Assembly: GCA_022448265.1 (NCBI GenBank)
Contig: JAKVCC010000005.1
Location: forward strand, 172,536 to 220,817
Length of the DNA stretch: 48,282 nucleotides
Direction of reading: 5' to 3'
From: Pirellulales bacterium
GTDB taxonomy: Bacteria; Planctomycetota; Planctomycetia; Pirellulales; Lacipirellulaceae
Positions 32,335 through 41,175 of the stretch are shown here, piece after piece. The notes beneath the pieces are model-generated. The model had not been told where the DNA came from. It saw only the letters and a list, made by a program, of their open reading frames with translations, and did not search any database. The position numbers and the translations under genes are program-made. Positions within the stretch are counted from its first letter, which is position 1. Each line of letters begins with the position of its first letter.

Positions 32335-33819
32335 CTAAGTTAAGCAACTCTTGTGCAAGTCACGCATCAGTGCCAGCGTCGGCTTGGCTTGGTCGTTGGC
32401 GTCAAATAAACCCGCATGGGGAAAATCGTGCGGCAGACGGTCGCTCAATTGATTCCAAAGAATAACTTGCACTGCACTGCGCGCCAGCAGCAAAGGTAGC
32501 ACTTCGGCAGCCCACTGGCGCTGCGCATCGGACGAGTCTTCGCCGGGATCGCCCGCTAGGTCGACGGTAATGTCTTTTTTTGCCAGTGCGTCTACCGACG
32601 TAGCACTGGCAGTCGACAGATGAAACATCAGCGGCAATCCCCAAATGCTCCATTCATCGATAAGACGGCCCAATTCAAAGGCAGGACGATGGCTGCTGCC
32701 GCCAGGTCGAAAGCCGGCGTTGATTTCCAAGCCGAACCCCGAGACGCCCAGATCGGCGCGCACCAGCGCATCGGCATAGTGGAGCGGTGCCAGGTCCTCT
32801 TTCTCGTGCGCCAAATACTCGGCCCAAGGCTGGTCGAACGATACCACTGTCGGCGTACGGCTGTCGAGCTGACGTACCACTTCGATGGCGTGGGCGACTA
32901 GCTGCAGACGTTGTTCTTCCTCCAGGGAGAGCAAGCGGCCCGTATTCACTCGCGAGGCGACGTGCCACAAATGCACCCGGCCTCTATAGCGTGAAACGAC
33001 GGCACGGACATGATCAACCATTAGCCGGAACAGGTTTTCGCTATCGCCTTCCCACAGAACTAGCCAGTCCGGAACGCCCGCGTCGTCCATTCTAAGTAAG
33101 GGGCCGGCCGCCACCTTCAAGCCAGCCTTTTGGCACCAGGCGAGTTGCTCATCGGTATGTTTCCAGTTGCGCCGGCCCTCTTGCGATTCAATGGACCGCC
33201 AGGCGATAGGAAGCTGCACGATATTGCACGCTTCGACTAACTGACGGCGTGTTTTTACCAGCGGGGTTTCCGGGCTCAGGGAGACTCCCATCAGTGTGGC
33301 AAGCGGCGCCTGCTTTTTCCGCCCGGTGATCGCTTGCTCCGCATACCCGGCCACCAAAGTACGGGCCGTGGTGAGCCCCAGCGCCAGCGCGCGATTGGCG
33401 GCGGCGCTGGCAAGTGCCGGATCTTGCTGGGAAGTCGCCGCTCGGGAAAACTCTCGCGTGGCTGCATGCAACTGCCCGAGCAAATCATCGGATGTCTCAA
33501 GCCCTATCAATTCCCAAATGTAGAGACGATTGCGCAGCCGCTGAATCAGTCCGCGGGCCAGTTCCACTTCGAGCAGATAGGGCCTTTCCCGCTCCATCAA
33601 CGTGGTGGTCGTCAGTACGTTTTGCCCATGACCATCCACCCGCCAAGGGACGTGCACGCAGCCCGAGTCGCTCGTTGAGCGCTCTACAACTAGCTCATCC
33701 CCTTCCCAACTAACGCGGGTTGACCACGGCATTTCTTCCATGTCGGCCACGTAGATGCGCTGCAAGCTATCCGACGGAACGCGATCGCGGTCGTGAATTC
33801 GGAATCGCATCTGTCCCAT
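32335..33819 (-). CDS. GH10-like TIM-barrel protein, probably catalytically altered
   Basis: The 494-aa product has an N-terminal beta-rich part of ~100 residues (MRFRIHDRDRVPSDSLQRIY) resembling the carbohydrate-binding extension seen in planctomycete GH10-like proteins. A barrel follows. The C-terminal half has GH10 landmarks: VHLWHVASRVNTGRL at the WDVVNE position, GVSGFGLEINAGF at the nucleophile strand, and QVILWNQLSDRLPHDFPHAGLFDANDQAKP at the W-G-x-x-D ... LLFD-x-x-x-x-PKPA end. The acid/base Glu after WDVVN is not present, while a Glu remains in GLEIN. There is no signal peptide. It is either a divergent enzyme or a sugar-binding pseudoenzyme. Confidence 0.65.
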   Translation of the reverse strand: MGQMRFRIHDRDRVPSDSLQRIYVADMEEMPWSTRVSWEGDELVVERSTSDSGCVHVPWRVDGHGQNVLTTTTLMERERPYLLEVELARGLIQRLRNRLYIWELIGLETSDDLLGQLHAATREFSRAATSQQDPALASAAANRALALGLTTARTLVAGYAEQAITGRKKQAPLATLMGVSLSPETPLVKTRRQLVEACNIVQLPIAWRSIESQEGRRNWKHTDEQLAWCQKAGLKVAAGPLLRMDDAGVPDWLVLWEGDSENLFRLMVDHVRAVVSRYRGRVHLWHVASRVNTGRLLSLEEEQRLQLVAHAIEVVRQLDSRTPTVVSFDQPWAEYLAHEKEDLAPLHYADALVRADLGVSGFGLEINAGFRPGGSSHRPAFELGRLIDEWSIWGLPLMFHLSTASATSVDALAKKDITVDLAGDPGEDSSDAQRQWAAEVLPLLLARSAVQVILWNQLSDRLPHDFPHAGLFDANDQAKPTLALMRDLHKSCLT

Positions 33820-33905
33820 ACGGCTCGTCCCGGTTGTAGATTGTGCCGTATCTCTGCGACTTATTCTCAGCAGTAAACCGGCACTACCCGCGATTTGCTA
33901 TCAGT

Positions 33906-33935
33906 TTAGCAATTATTGGCGGCACACGGTATACT
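33906..33935 (+). promoter_or_regulatory. Candidate promoter for purC
   Basis: TTAGCA (33906-33911), an 18-nt spacer and TATACT (33930-33935) form a reasonable housekeeping promoter about 40 nt before the purC ATG. Confidence 0.45.
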
Positions 33936-33974
33936 GGGAGCGTTTCGCCCCGGCCACTGACCACAAGCTGACCA

Positions 33975-34868
33975 ATGCTTCGTACTCCACTTCTGGAAAC
34001 CAACCTGCCCGAGCTACCGTTGAATCGCGGCAAAGTGCGCGATGTCTACGATCTAGGACAACAACTTTTGATTGTTAGCAGCGATCGCATCAGTGCCTTC
34101 GACTGGGTATTGCCCACGGGAATTCCCGACAAGGGTCGCGTGCTAACTCAGGTTAGCAATTTCTGGTTCAATTTTCTCGGCGAACCACACCACCTCCTCG
34201 TTACCGAAGTCGACAAGATGGATCTCCCAGACGGGGTGGAGCGAGAAGCCCTAAAGGGGCGGGCTGTGCTGGTCCGCAAGACCCAAGTGGTACCCATCGA
34301 ATGTGTCGTGCGCGGGTTCCTGGCCGGCTCGGCCTGGCAAGAGTATCAAGCCAGCGGTCAGGTGTGCGGGGTCAGGCTCCCTGCGGGTCTGCGAGAAAGT
34401 GACCGATTGCCGGAACCCATTTTTACACCGGCCACCAAGGCAGCCATCGGTGCGCACGACGAAAACATCACTTTTGACCAGATGTGTCAGCAGGTAGGCG
34501 GTGACCTGGCGGCCGAGTTGCGGCGGCGTAGCATCGCGATCTACAAGCGCGGCGCTGCCCATGCCCGTGAGGTTGGCATTTTGGTAGCTGATACCAAGTT
34601 TGAGTTTGGCCAGGTGGATGGCGAGGTAATTTTGGTGGACGAAGTCCTGACCCCCGATAGTTCGCGTTTTTGGCCCGCGCAGAGTTACCAGCCGGGATGC
34701 AGTCAGCTCTCATTCGACAAGCAGTTTGTTCGCGACTGGCTGCTGAGCAGCGACTGGGACAAAAATAGCCGGCCGCCGGAACTGCCTGCTGAGGTGGTCG
34801 TTGGCACGCGGGAAAAATACATTGAGGCCTGTGATCGCCTCACTGGCGTTGAGTTTGCATGGAAGTGA
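33975..34868 (+). CDS. purC: Phosphoribosylaminoimidazole-succinocarboxamide synthase
   Basis: Joins CAIR (the PurE product) with aspartate using ATP to form SAICAR. The 297-aa product matches the longer, yeast-like SAICAR synthetases. It has RGKVRDVYDLGQQLLIVSSDRISAFDWVLP, VVPIECVVRGFLAGSAWQEY, ADTKFEFG and the metal-site motif VDEVLTPDSSRFW near the C-terminus. It lies about 19 kb from purE-purK, showing that purine genes are dispersed here. No strong ribosome-binding site is visible. The start matches the family N-terminus (LLETNLPELPLNRGKVRDVY). Confidence 0.97.
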   Translation: MLRTPLLETNLPELPLNRGKVRDVYDLGQQLLIVSSDRISAFDWVLPTGIPDKGRVLTQVSNFWFNFLGEPHHLLVTEVDKMDLPDGVEREALKGRAVLVRKTQVVPIECVVRGFLAGSAWQEYQASGQVCGVRLPAGLRESDRLPEPIFTPATKAAIGAHDENITFDQMCQQVGGDLAAELRRRSIAIYKRGAAHAREVGILVADTKFEFGQVDGEVILVDEVLTPDSSRFWPAQSYQPGCSQLSFDKQFVRDWLLSSDWDKNSRPPELPAEVVVGTREKYIEACDRLTGVEFAWK

Positions 34869-35167
34869 GCTGAAGTGAAGTGCACGAGGGTGGGCTGGCC
34901 GTGTGGGCGTAAGCTAGCACGCGCTTTTTGGCATGGACTGAGCCTTTGCCTGGGCTGCCGTTTGTTGGTTTTAGCCGCGAAATCAAGCGGATCTGCCGTC
35001 TGGTTTGCCTATCCTTCCACGCCTGGCCCATGTAGAATATGTCGTGTCATAGGCCTGCTCGCCTTGCGTGCTTGGCGTTTGGCTTCTAATCTTCTGCTGC
35101 CCTGTCCGGGCAGGCCCCCAGAGGGCCCCGAGAGGCCTGGGCCCCTAATTGTTGTGGTGTTCCTACC

Positions 35168-36307
35168 ATGCTGCGTTATTGGACTGCGGGTGAATCCCAT
35201 GGCAAGACCTTGCTGGCGCTGGTTGACGGATTTCCGGCTGGCGTGCCCATAGAGACCGAGCCAATTGACTACGAATTGCGGCGGCGTCAGGGCGGCTATG
35301 GTCGGGGCGGACGACAACGGATCGAGACTGACAAGGTCGACATCCGCAGCGGCATTTGGAAAGGCGTTACCCTGGGTAGCCCCATTGCACTGGAGGTCGT
35401 CAATCGCGACCACAAGCTCGAGCGGCTTGACGATTTGCCCCGACCGCGCCCCGGGCACGGTGATCTCACGGGCGCCATGAAATACCTGGGTAGCGTGCGG
35501 GGCGTGCTGGAACGCGCTTCCGCCCGCGAAACGGCCGTACGAGTCGCAGCCGGTGCGTTGGCCAAACAGCTTTTGGGCCAGTTCGACATTAGCGTTCTTG
35601 GCTATGTCCTGGAAATTGGCTCCGAGCGCATTGAGCCCGTCGAGGGTACGCTTGAGGAGCTGCGCGCAGTGCGCGACCAAAGCGAGGTGTATGGGTTGAA
35701 TTTGCAGCGTGACGCACCAATTAAGAAACTGATCGACAACGCTGGAAAGCATGGCGATACGTTGGGCGGAATTGTCGAAGTGCGCGTCGATGGCTGTCCG
35801 TTCGGCTTGGGTACCCATGCCCAATGGGATCTCAAGCTCGACGGGCGCTTGGCCCAGGCGGTGATGGCGGTGCAGGCGATCAAAGGCGTGGAGATCGGCT
35901 TAGGATTCGAAGCGGCCCGCAGGCCGGGCTCGCAAGTCCACGATCCGATCCATTTCGATCCCCAAAAAAAGAATACTGCGACCCTTGGTTACGAGCGCCC
36001 GACTAATAATGCCGGCGGACTTGAAGCAGGTATGACCAATGGCCAGCCCATTGTTATCCGCGCAGCAAAAAAACCCATTAGCACGCTCGCCAAGCCGTTA
36101 GCGTCGATCAATCTGGACACCAAGCAACCTGAAGAAGCCAGTTACGAACGGAGCGACGTGTGCGCAATTTCTGCGGCCAGCGTGATCGTCGAATGCGTCG
36201 TGGCATTTGAAATTGCGAGAGCCGTAGTGGACAAATTTGGCGGCGACAGCCTAGAGGAGACGCGCGCCCGGTACGAGGCGTTTCTGGCGATGGCGAGGGA
36301 GAGGTGA
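35168..36307 (+). CDS. aroC: Chorismate synthase
   Basis: Converts EPSP to chorismate, the last common step of aromatic amino acid synthesis, and needs reduced FMN. The 379-aa product shows all three family signatures: GESHGKTLLALVDGFPAG at the N-terminus, GSVRGVLERASARETAVRVAAG in the middle, and RSDVCAISAASVIVECVVAF near the C-terminus. The FMN-site GRQRIETDKVDIRSG and RPGHGDLTGAMKY are intact. Length is normal. The 299-nt gap upstream is GC-rich, with small inverted GGCC-type repeats but no clear promoter. The next gene begins 29 nt after the stop. Confidence 0.97.
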   Translation: MLRYWTAGESHGKTLLALVDGFPAGVPIETEPIDYELRRRQGGYGRGGRQRIETDKVDIRSGIWKGVTLGSPIALEVVNRDHKLERLDDLPRPRPGHGDLTGAMKYLGSVRGVLERASARETAVRVAAGALAKQLLGQFDISVLGYVLEIGSERIEPVEGTLEELRAVRDQSEVYGLNLQRDAPIKKLIDNAGKHGDTLGGIVEVRVDGCPFGLGTHAQWDLKLDGRLAQAVMAVQAIKGVEIGLGFEAARRPGSQVHDPIHFDPQKKNTATLGYERPTNNAGGLEAGMTNGQPIVIRAAKKPISTLAKPLASINLDTKQPEEASYERSDVCAISAASVIVECVVAFEIARAVVDKFGGDSLEETRARYEAFLAMARER

Positions 36308-36336
36308 GTGTCGTGTCTCGAAGCTCATAACTCATA

Positions 36337-37617
36337 ATGTTCCTACTTCACGAAACCACGCAGCGCACCATTTGCCGCATACTGTTTTTCGTGTGCTGTG
36401 TCGTGCCATTATTGGCGACGGTGGTGTGGATTGCCTACTGCCATCGTCCTTGGCAGCTCAGCGACTGGCAGCACCGGTTGACCGAAAATCTGCACTTGCG
36501 GGTGGCCGTGGAAAACGTTGCCCGCCCGCGACCGGGTGTCACGACGCTGGGCAACGTGCGGCTGGCCGATTTGCGATCGAACGGTTTGCTGGGCCGGCTT
36601 AGTGACTTGCGCTGCCAGTGGGAGAGCGGTCGGCTACGGATTCAGGCCGACCTTCTGGAAGTCGAAGCCCGACACCTGATGCAAGCGAGCGCAGCCCTCG
36701 CCACATGGCTCTCGGTGGGGGAGCATGTGTCGGTTGATCTGCAGGTAAATCAACTCGTGTTTATCGGCAGACATTCATCCGGAGCCGCTTGGAAAAATCT
36801 GCAAATGAGTAGCCGCGCCGAAGGTCCGCAAGGCCGAACCGTCGAGTTGTGGGCAGAGGCATCTGAAGAAAAAAGACCGGTTCATTTGGTTGTCCGCGCG
36901 CAGCCTAGCCCAGTCGGCCCGGTCATTCATGCTATATTCGACACCCAGCAAAGCGCACTACCTGTCTGGCTCATGGACGATCTGATTCCTGGCGGGATGT
37001 ATCGGTCGCCGGCGGCCCGTTTTACCGGAACGGCACAAGTCGAGTGCGGTGCCCAGCACGTCCGCGGTACATTGCAAGGCAATTTTGCTCCCATCGATCT
37101 TGCAAAGTGGCTGGGGCCGACCACACCGCACCGGGCGGCGGGCTCGGCCACGGTGCAGTTAAAAAGACTCGTCTGGCAGGACGATCGTGTCCTGATCGCT
37201 AGGGGAGAACTGCGCGCCGTTGGGGGCGGGCTCAATGGGCCCTTGTTATCGGCGGCTAGCACCCTCTTCCATTGTGAAATACCAGCGGCCGTGCAAAGAG
37301 AGCTCGACCGGGACCCGGCTGCTGTACTGCCGTTTGACGAAATGGCTTTGGGTTTTCAGTTGGACGACACGGGAATCCATATCACGGGCCAGGCGATGGC
37401 GGGCCCAATCCTAGCGGGCAACAAGTCGGCGGGTGTACGTGAGGTGGGCTGCTTGTTGGCCCATCAGGGCCAGCAGCTCCTGCTGGAACCGCCCCGCCCA
37501 CTGCCGGTCGCGCGGCTGGTGCAGCTGCTGCACCTCCCTGTAGCGGGCTGGCTTCCCGATACGGAAGAGGCGCATGAAATGGCGGGCAGGTTGCCCCTGC
37601 CAAGCGCCACGCGTTAG
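36337..37617 (+). CDS. Membrane-anchored AsmA-like protein of unknown function
   Basis: The 426-aa product has one N-terminal transmembrane helix (ILFFVCCVVPLLATVVWIAY, ~14-33) followed by a long extracytoplasmic part rich in beta-strand patterns. These include LHLRVAVENVARPRPGVTTLGNVRLADL, RLRIQADLLEVEARHLM, GTAQVECGAQHVRGTLQGNF and HITGQAMAGPILAG. This build (anchor, then strand repeats of 'LTENLHLRV' and 'GNVRL' type) recalls AsmA/TamB-like or DUF3971-type proteins that act at the envelope; the assignment is inferred from pattern only. It begins 29 nt after aroC and may share its transcript. Confidence 0.6.
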   Translation: MFLLHETTQRTICRILFFVCCVVPLLATVVWIAYCHRPWQLSDWQHRLTENLHLRVAVENVARPRPGVTTLGNVRLADLRSNGLLGRLSDLRCQWESGRLRIQADLLEVEARHLMQASAALATWLSVGEHVSVDLQVNQLVFIGRHSSGAAWKNLQMSSRAEGPQGRTVELWAEASEEKRPVHLVVRAQPSPVGPVIHAIFDTQQSALPVWLMDDLIPGGMYRSPAARFTGTAQVECGAQHVRGTLQGNFAPIDLAKWLGPTTPHRAAGSATVQLKRLVWQDDRVLIARGELRAVGGGLNGPLLSAASTLFHCEIPAAVQRELDRDPAAVLPFDEMALGFQLDDTGIHITGQAMAGPILAGNKSAGVREVGCLLAHQGQQLLLEPPRPLPVARLVQLLHLPVAGWLPDTEEAHEMAGRLPLPSATR

Positions 37618-37749
37618 CTCAGATGCCGTTTAATAAACGTTTCTTTTGTTGTGGCTTGCGTTGCAGGTGCCCATGCCACCGCCGGGAAAAGCACTGCCTC
37701 CCTGCTAAATGCCGCTTGCGTTGGCGAATTGGCTTCCTGTTTTACGAAG

Positions 37750-37777
37750 TTCTCACACAGTCTGTATTTGCTATAAT
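37750..37777 (+). promoter_or_regulatory. Extended -10 promoter upstream of the K+ channel
   Basis: TTCTCA (37750-37755), a 16-nt spacer and TATAAT (37772-37777) preceded by TGC form a TGn-extended -10 promoter in an A/T-rich patch. Transcription would start near 37784, leaving a ~219-nt leader before the channel ATG, or ~45 nt before the 55-codon ORF. Confidence 0.5.
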
Positions 37778-37828
37778 TGCAATTAGCCGATTGCAAAGTG
37801 TGCTGTCGCACCTGTCCCAGTGCACGTG

Positions 37829-37996
37829 ATGGAGACTTGGGCGGGTCATGCGCTGCGGAAGTTTGAGTCCGGTTTCGAATTACTCAGTAAAGCGAGCTGT
37901 GCCGAGTGCCACGTTGCAGGGGCAGTGGTCCAAAGTTGTTTCAGTAACACGCCGGAAGATTTCCTTTCGCCGCCAGCAATCCTGTCCCTCGGGTGA
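37829..37996 (+). CDS. Possible 55-aa leader protein with a CxxCH motif
   Basis: ATG 37829 to TGA 37994-37996 encodes METWAGHALRKFESGFELLS, then KASCAECHVAG, ending SPPAILSLG. The stretch FELLSKASCAECHVAGA is reminiscent of a cytochrome c heme-attachment region (CxxCH), but there is no signal peptide and no Shine-Dalgarno sequence. It ends 6 nt before the K+ channel start and lies downstream of a good promoter, so translational coupling is possible. It may also be a chance ORF or a gene remnant. Confidence 0.3.
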   Translation: METWAGHALRKFESGFELLSKASCAECHVAGAVVQSCFSNTPEDFLSPPAILSLG

Positions 37997-38002
37997 AAGC
38001 CC

Positions 38003-38854
38003 ATGCCTCTTACGAAGTCAGTAAATAGCTCCGCCAAGAGTTTGAAGGAGCGTCTCTACGAAATCATCTTCGAAGCTGACACACCTACCGGCAAGCTGTT
38101 CGATGTCGCGCTCCTTGCCGCTATTCTCCTGAGCGTGTTGGTGATCATGTTGGAGAGCGTGGCGGACTACCACGAAAAATATTCGTTGGAGCTACAGGGT
38201 GCGGAATGGTTTTTTACAATACTCTTCACTGTAGAATACGCCGCACGCATCGCCTGTGCCCCGCGTCCCTGGAGATACGTGTTTAGCTTTTGGGGGATTG
38301 TCGATCTCTTGGCAATCTTGCCCACCTACCTAATCCACATTTGCATTCCAGACGCAAGTGAGGTAGCCGGAGCACAGCGAATGACAGTGGTACGCGTGCT
38401 GCGGCTGCTGCGGGCGTTTCGTATCTTCAAACTGGCACACATGCTCTCCGAGGCGAGTGCACTGCGAACCGCGATCTGGGCTGCCCGGGCCAAGGTAGCC
38501 GTCTTTCTCACGTGCATTGCAATTTCCGTGGTGATTGTCGGCTCGGCGATGCATGTGATCGAGGGGTCGAGTCCGGGCTTTGAATCCATTCCAGAGAGCA
38601 TGTACTGGGCTGTCGTCACCATGACCACGGTAGGCTATGGCGATGCTACGCCAGCGACCGCGCTGGGTAAGACGCTCGCCGCGGTAATGATGGTGTTGGG
38701 CTACAGTTTTATTATTATTCCGACGGGTATCGTCTCCGCGGAACTTGCTCATGCAGGCAGCAAGCAGCTGACCACCCAAGTCTGCCCCGAATGTATGAAA
38801 GAGGGCCACGACTCCGACGCAGTGCACTGCAAATTCTGCGGCGGCTTCCTTTGA
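38003..38854 (+). CDS. Voltage-gated-type potassium channel with C-terminal zinc ribbon
   Basis: The 283-aa six-helix channel reads as follows. S1 is LFDVALLAAILLSVLVIML. S2 is the region EWFFTILFTVEYAARI. S3 is WGIVDLLAILPTYL. S4 has regularly spaced Arg (VVRVLRLLRAFRIFKLAHM). S5 is VAVFLTCIAISVVIVGSAM. The pore loop has the K+ selectivity filter TVGYGD near 208-213, and S6 is LAAVMMVLGYSFIIIPTGI. The cytoplasmic tail carries CPEC (~261) and CKFCG, a zinc-ribbon pair not typical of KvAP-like channels, so regulation by metal or a partner is plausible. It starts 6 nt after the 55-codon ORF. Confidence 0.9.
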   Translation: MPLTKSVNSSAKSLKERLYEIIFEADTPTGKLFDVALLAAILLSVLVIMLESVADYHEKYSLELQGAEWFFTILFTVEYAARIACAPRPWRYVFSFWGIVDLLAILPTYLIHICIPDASEVAGAQRMTVVRVLRLLRAFRIFKLAHMLSEASALRTAIWAARAKVAVFLTCIAISVVIVGSAMHVIEGSSPGFESIPESMYWAVVTMTTVGYGDATPATALGKTLAAVMMVLGYSFIIIPTGIVSAELAHAGSKQLTTQVCPECMKEGHDSDAVHCKFCGGFL

Positions 38855-38976
38855 CCCCTAGATGCTAATCGTTTTGACCCGGCGTGGCCTGTCGGGTAGT
38901 TTAGTAACTGTCACTGTCATTGGCCTTGAAGTAAATCCACCGCTGCACATCTGACAGGACCCCTGAGAACCACGTG

Positions 38977-40914
38977 ATGAATGAATCAAGCGAGCACGCG
39001 CCCCCCCAGGGGCTGCTCCGAACCCTCTTTCAGCCTGTCGATATCGCTTCGCTGGTTGTCTTTCGCATCGCATTCGGCTTGCTTTTGGCTCAAGAGTGGT
39101 GGAAATATTTGTCCACCGGCAAGGTCCAATCGATGTGGATCCAGCCGGTTTTTCTGTTTACCTACGAAGGTTTCGATTGGGTCCGGCCCTGGCCTGGGGA
39201 CGGTATGTACTGGCACTTCATTGCTCTGATAGCGCTATGCCTGATGATCGCACTGGGGTTGTTTTACCGCGCGGCATGCGTGCTATTTGCGATCGCGTGG
39301 GCTTACGTGTGGCTACTAGACAAGGGACAGGAGAACAATCATTACTACCTGATCAGCCTGCTGGGATTCTTGATGGCATTTGTCCCAGCACATCGAGCCT
39401 ATTCGCTCGATAGCCTGTTGTTTCCCAAAATCCGCAGTCAATTTGCGCCCACATGGGGCCTGTGGCTGATTCGATTTCAGTTGGCGGTGCCCTATGTCTT
39501 TGGCGGCATTGCCAAGATCAACGCAGATTGGCTGCTTACGGGTGAGCCCATGCGTAAGTTTATTCACGACACGCGATTCTTTTTTTTCCGAAAGATTGTT
39601 GAGCAAAACGACTTCGATTTAACCGAAGCGGTAGTTTATTTCATGAGTTGGTCTGGGATGCTCCTGGACTTATTCATAGTACCTGCACTGCTTTACAGGC
39701 GAACCCGCATTTTTGCCCTGGTGGTAGTGACCCTGTTTCACATGTTGAATTCGAAACTCTTCAACATTGGCGTTTTCCCTCCGCTCATGTTCGCCGCAAC
39801 ACTAGTATTCTTCGCCCCCAGTTGGCCCCGCAGGTTGGGCACCTGGCTGACATTCATCGATGAACGGCCGCCGCAGCCAAATGAGTTAGATGCCGGCAAA
39901 TTGCCGTTTCGGATTACTGCTGCCCGTAAAATCGGCCTGGGCTGTTTTGCGATTTTTGCCGCAATCCAATTACTGGTGCCGTTAAGGCACTTTCTTTACC
40001 CAGGAAACGTGAGCTGGACCATGGAGGGCAACCGGTTTGCCTGGCGTATGCGCTTGGTGACAGCCGTCGCGCGTGGACAGTTGCACGCTACTAGGCCGGA
40101 TACTCAAGAGACGTGGGAGCTTGACCCGCTCGACCACTTGACGTTCAAACAGTACAGCATGTTATTCAACTCGCCGGACATGATCCGCCAGTTCTCGCAT
40201 TATCTGGCCGACGAGCTTGCTGCGCAAGGACAACCGGACGTTCAGATTCGAGCCACAGTCTCCAAGTCGGTCAATCTACGCCGTCAGCAGTTGTTCATCG
40301 ATGCGAACCAGGATTTGGCATCGACTGAGTTCTCATTCTGGCCCGCGGAGTGGATCATCCCCCTGGAGGTTTCGCGTACTGATCGGATTGGCGAGCTGGA
40401 CGATTTGCAGCTCTTGTTCGAAAAGTCGGCCATCGAAATCACCACCCTAGGTCGGCTGGCCTCCCAGCTTGGCAGCCCTGGAGCTGCGGTTGGGCAATTT
40501 GAACTTGCGGTCGAAAAAGATCCGACTTCGGCCAAAGCCCATGCGTATCTTGGTCGGGCCCATCTTCTCACCCAGCAATTCAACACGGCCGTGGGCCCTC
40601 TAAAAAAAGCCATTCGTCTCGACCCCATGTTGGCGATGGCATACTCGGATTTGGCCAAGCTCCTGATGACCCATGCCGATCCCAGCCAGCGGCGGCCCCA
40701 AGAAGCGCAGAGTCATGCGCTAAAGGCCGTTGAGCTGACCGACGGTAAAGATCTGGCATCGTTGATCGTATTGATCAAGGCCTACGTGGCCAATAATCGA
40801 GGACAAAAAGCAGCCGACACGATCCAACGTGCCGTGGCCCTTGCCGAAGAGCGGGGCAACCGCTCCGCGGCGAATCAATTGCGCCGGCTTATCATTAAGT
40901 CCACTTCACCTTAG
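38977..40914 (+). CDS. Gamma-carboxylase-like HTTM membrane protein fused to TPR repeats
   Basis: The 645-aa product (ATG 38977; GTG 38974 also possible) begins with a multi-helix HTTM domain related to vitamin K-dependent gamma-carboxylase: LFQPVDIASLVVFRIAFGLLLAQ, FIALIALCLMIALGLFYRAAC, and FQLAVPYVFGGIAKINADWL with Lys ~180 at the place of the proposed carboxylase base. More helices follow to ~320, then a soluble region where VSWTMEGNRFAWRMRL is also typical of the family. The last ~170 residues are TPRs (AVGQFELAVEKDPTSAKAHA, LKKAIRLDPMLAMAYSDLAK). Bacterial members may modify proteins or oxidise quinones. No substrate gene is evident nearby. Confidence 0.8.
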   Translation: MNESSEHAPPQGLLRTLFQPVDIASLVVFRIAFGLLLAQEWWKYLSTGKVQSMWIQPVFLFTYEGFDWVRPWPGDGMYWHFIALIALCLMIALGLFYRAACVLFAIAWAYVWLLDKGQENNHYYLISLLGFLMAFVPAHRAYSLDSLLFPKIRSQFAPTWGLWLIRFQLAVPYVFGGIAKINADWLLTGEPMRKFIHDTRFFFFRKIVEQNDFDLTEAVVYFMSWSGMLLDLFIVPALLYRRTRIFALVVVTLFHMLNSKLFNIGVFPPLMFAATLVFFAPSWPRRLGTWLTFIDERPPQPNELDAGKLPFRITAARKIGLGCFAIFAAIQLLVPLRHFLYPGNVSWTMEGNRFAWRMRLVTAVARGQLHATRPDTQETWELDPLDHLTFKQYSMLFNSPDMIRQFSHYLADELAAQGQPDVQIRATVSKSVNLRRQQLFIDANQDLASTEFSFWPAEWIIPLEVSRTDRIGELDDLQLLFEKSAIEITTLGRLASQLGSPGAAVGQFELAVEKDPTSAKAHAYLGRAHLLTQQFNTAVGPLKKAIRLDPMLAMAYSDLAKLLMTHADPSQRRPQEAQSHALKAVELTDGKDLASLIVLIKAYVANNRGQKAADTIQRAVALAEERGNRSAANQLRRLIIKSTSP

Positions 40915-41052
40915 TCCAGATTTTTCCGCTTGCGTCGCTCCGCGCCCACAAAGAAGTGTCACTAAATGCATAGTGCCACCTTCACCGCCCGCCCGGTATT
41001 CTTGCCCAGGAAATGAGTATCGGCTGCAACGATCCCTGGCTGCCAGTGAGAG

Positions 41053-41067
41053 GCTGAGCTGCTCAGC
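41053..41067. other. Perfect 15-nt palindrome upstream of the FkbM gene
   Basis: GCTGAGC (41053-41059), a central T, and GCTCAGC (41061-41067) form a perfect inverted repeat. It lies 30 nt before a TTGACA (41097-41102) whose -10 partner is weak. It could be an operator for the 41-44 kb gene run, but there is no further support. Confidence 0.3.
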
Positions 41068-41175
41068 TCGCAATTTCGGATGTGTGCCTAGTTTACTTGA
41101 CATTGGGCCTCAATTACGATTGATCTGTTTCTAGGCTGATTTTATGGCCTCGGATTGCACGCGACTGGGACTCTC

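Larger units (their letters stand above)
37618..38002. other. Intergenic leader region of the K+ channel gene
   Basis: This 385-nt gap contains a good extended -10 promoter (37769-37777) and a 55-codon ORF (37829-37996) that ends 6 nt before the channel start. The first 150 nt hold no convincing gene. Confidence 0.55.

Noticed and set aside
37623-37829. 68-codon forward ORF ahead of the K+ channel
   Set aside because: It crosses the extended -10 promoter, and its Arg/Cys-rich translation looks random.
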